Assembly (NCBI GenBank): GCA_003978375.1
Contig: QNZW01000217.1
Span: 1 to 5,281, forward strand
DNA from: Sulfurovum sp.
GTDB lineage: Bacteria; Campylobacterota; Campylobacteria; Campylobacterales; Sulfurovaceae
Reading direction: 5' to 3'
Length of the DNA: 5,281 nt
Below the pieces are notes generated by a model. It saw only the letters and a list, made by a program, of their open reading frames with translations, ran no database searches and was not told where the DNA came from. The stretch's first letter is position 1. Every line of letters starts with the position of its first letter. This document shows, piece by piece, positions 5,270 to 5,281 of the stretch. The translations under genes and the position numbers were made by a program.

Positions 5270-5281
5270 AAGGAGTAGTCA
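5270..5281 (+). promoter_or_regulatory. Ribosome-binding site and probable first base of the next gene
   Basis: AAGGAG at 5270-5275 is the strongest Shine-Dalgarno sequence in the window. Five bases later the window ends with A5281, which is where an ATG would begin. The gene itself is not visible. Confidence 0.6.

Overview
The window looks like a piece of a low-GC chromosome (about one third G+C by eye) from a Campylobacterota (epsilonproteobacterial) organism, perhaps Sulfurovum- or Sulfurimonas-like. The phylum assignment is inference. It rests on AT-rich coding, very short intergenic regions, T-rich promoter-like stretches without clear -35 boxes, and a short lysine-rich TonB followed by a TonB-dependent receptor. 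All five supported genes are on the + strand, and I see no credible minus-strand gene, RNA gene, mobile element or CRISPR array.

Left part (1-970): the C-terminal end of an RND-superfamily inner-membrane exporter, cut by the window edge. Its stop codon directly abuts the ATG of a small secreted YtfJ-family protein, so the two are almost certainly co-transcribed. A 252-base gap follows (971-1222). It holds two small inverted repeats, one of them a weak terminator candidate, a promoter-like stretch and a stem-loop in the likely tonB leader.

Centre (1223-4085): a tonB gene with a GTG start and, 64 bases later, a TonB-dependent outer-membrane receptor. The receptor carries a Cys-x-x-x-Met motif in its plug (C96/M100) and a His-x-Met motif in its barrel (H298/M300). 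This is the ligand pattern of the copper receptor family OprC/NosA, so copper is the best substrate guess. The adjacent TonB probably energises this receptor, using an ExbB/ExbD pair encoded elsewhere.

Right part (4189-5061): a lipoprotein carrying about six RHS/YD-like repeats, of unknown role. The last 220 bases hold AT-rich hairpins, then a good extended -10 promoter and a Shine-Dalgarno sequence for a gene that probably starts at the final base.

The most interesting unexplained signals are: TTAACA elements concentrated between genes, including an 11-base-period direct repeat before the receptor; a shared AAACT...TAGTTTTGCT hairpin element on both sides of the lipoprotein gene; and an 18-base-period poly-A/lysine repeat inside tonB. 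I see no wholly new system. The candidate unit is a copper-uptake receptor with its own TonB, next to a YD-repeat lipoprotein.
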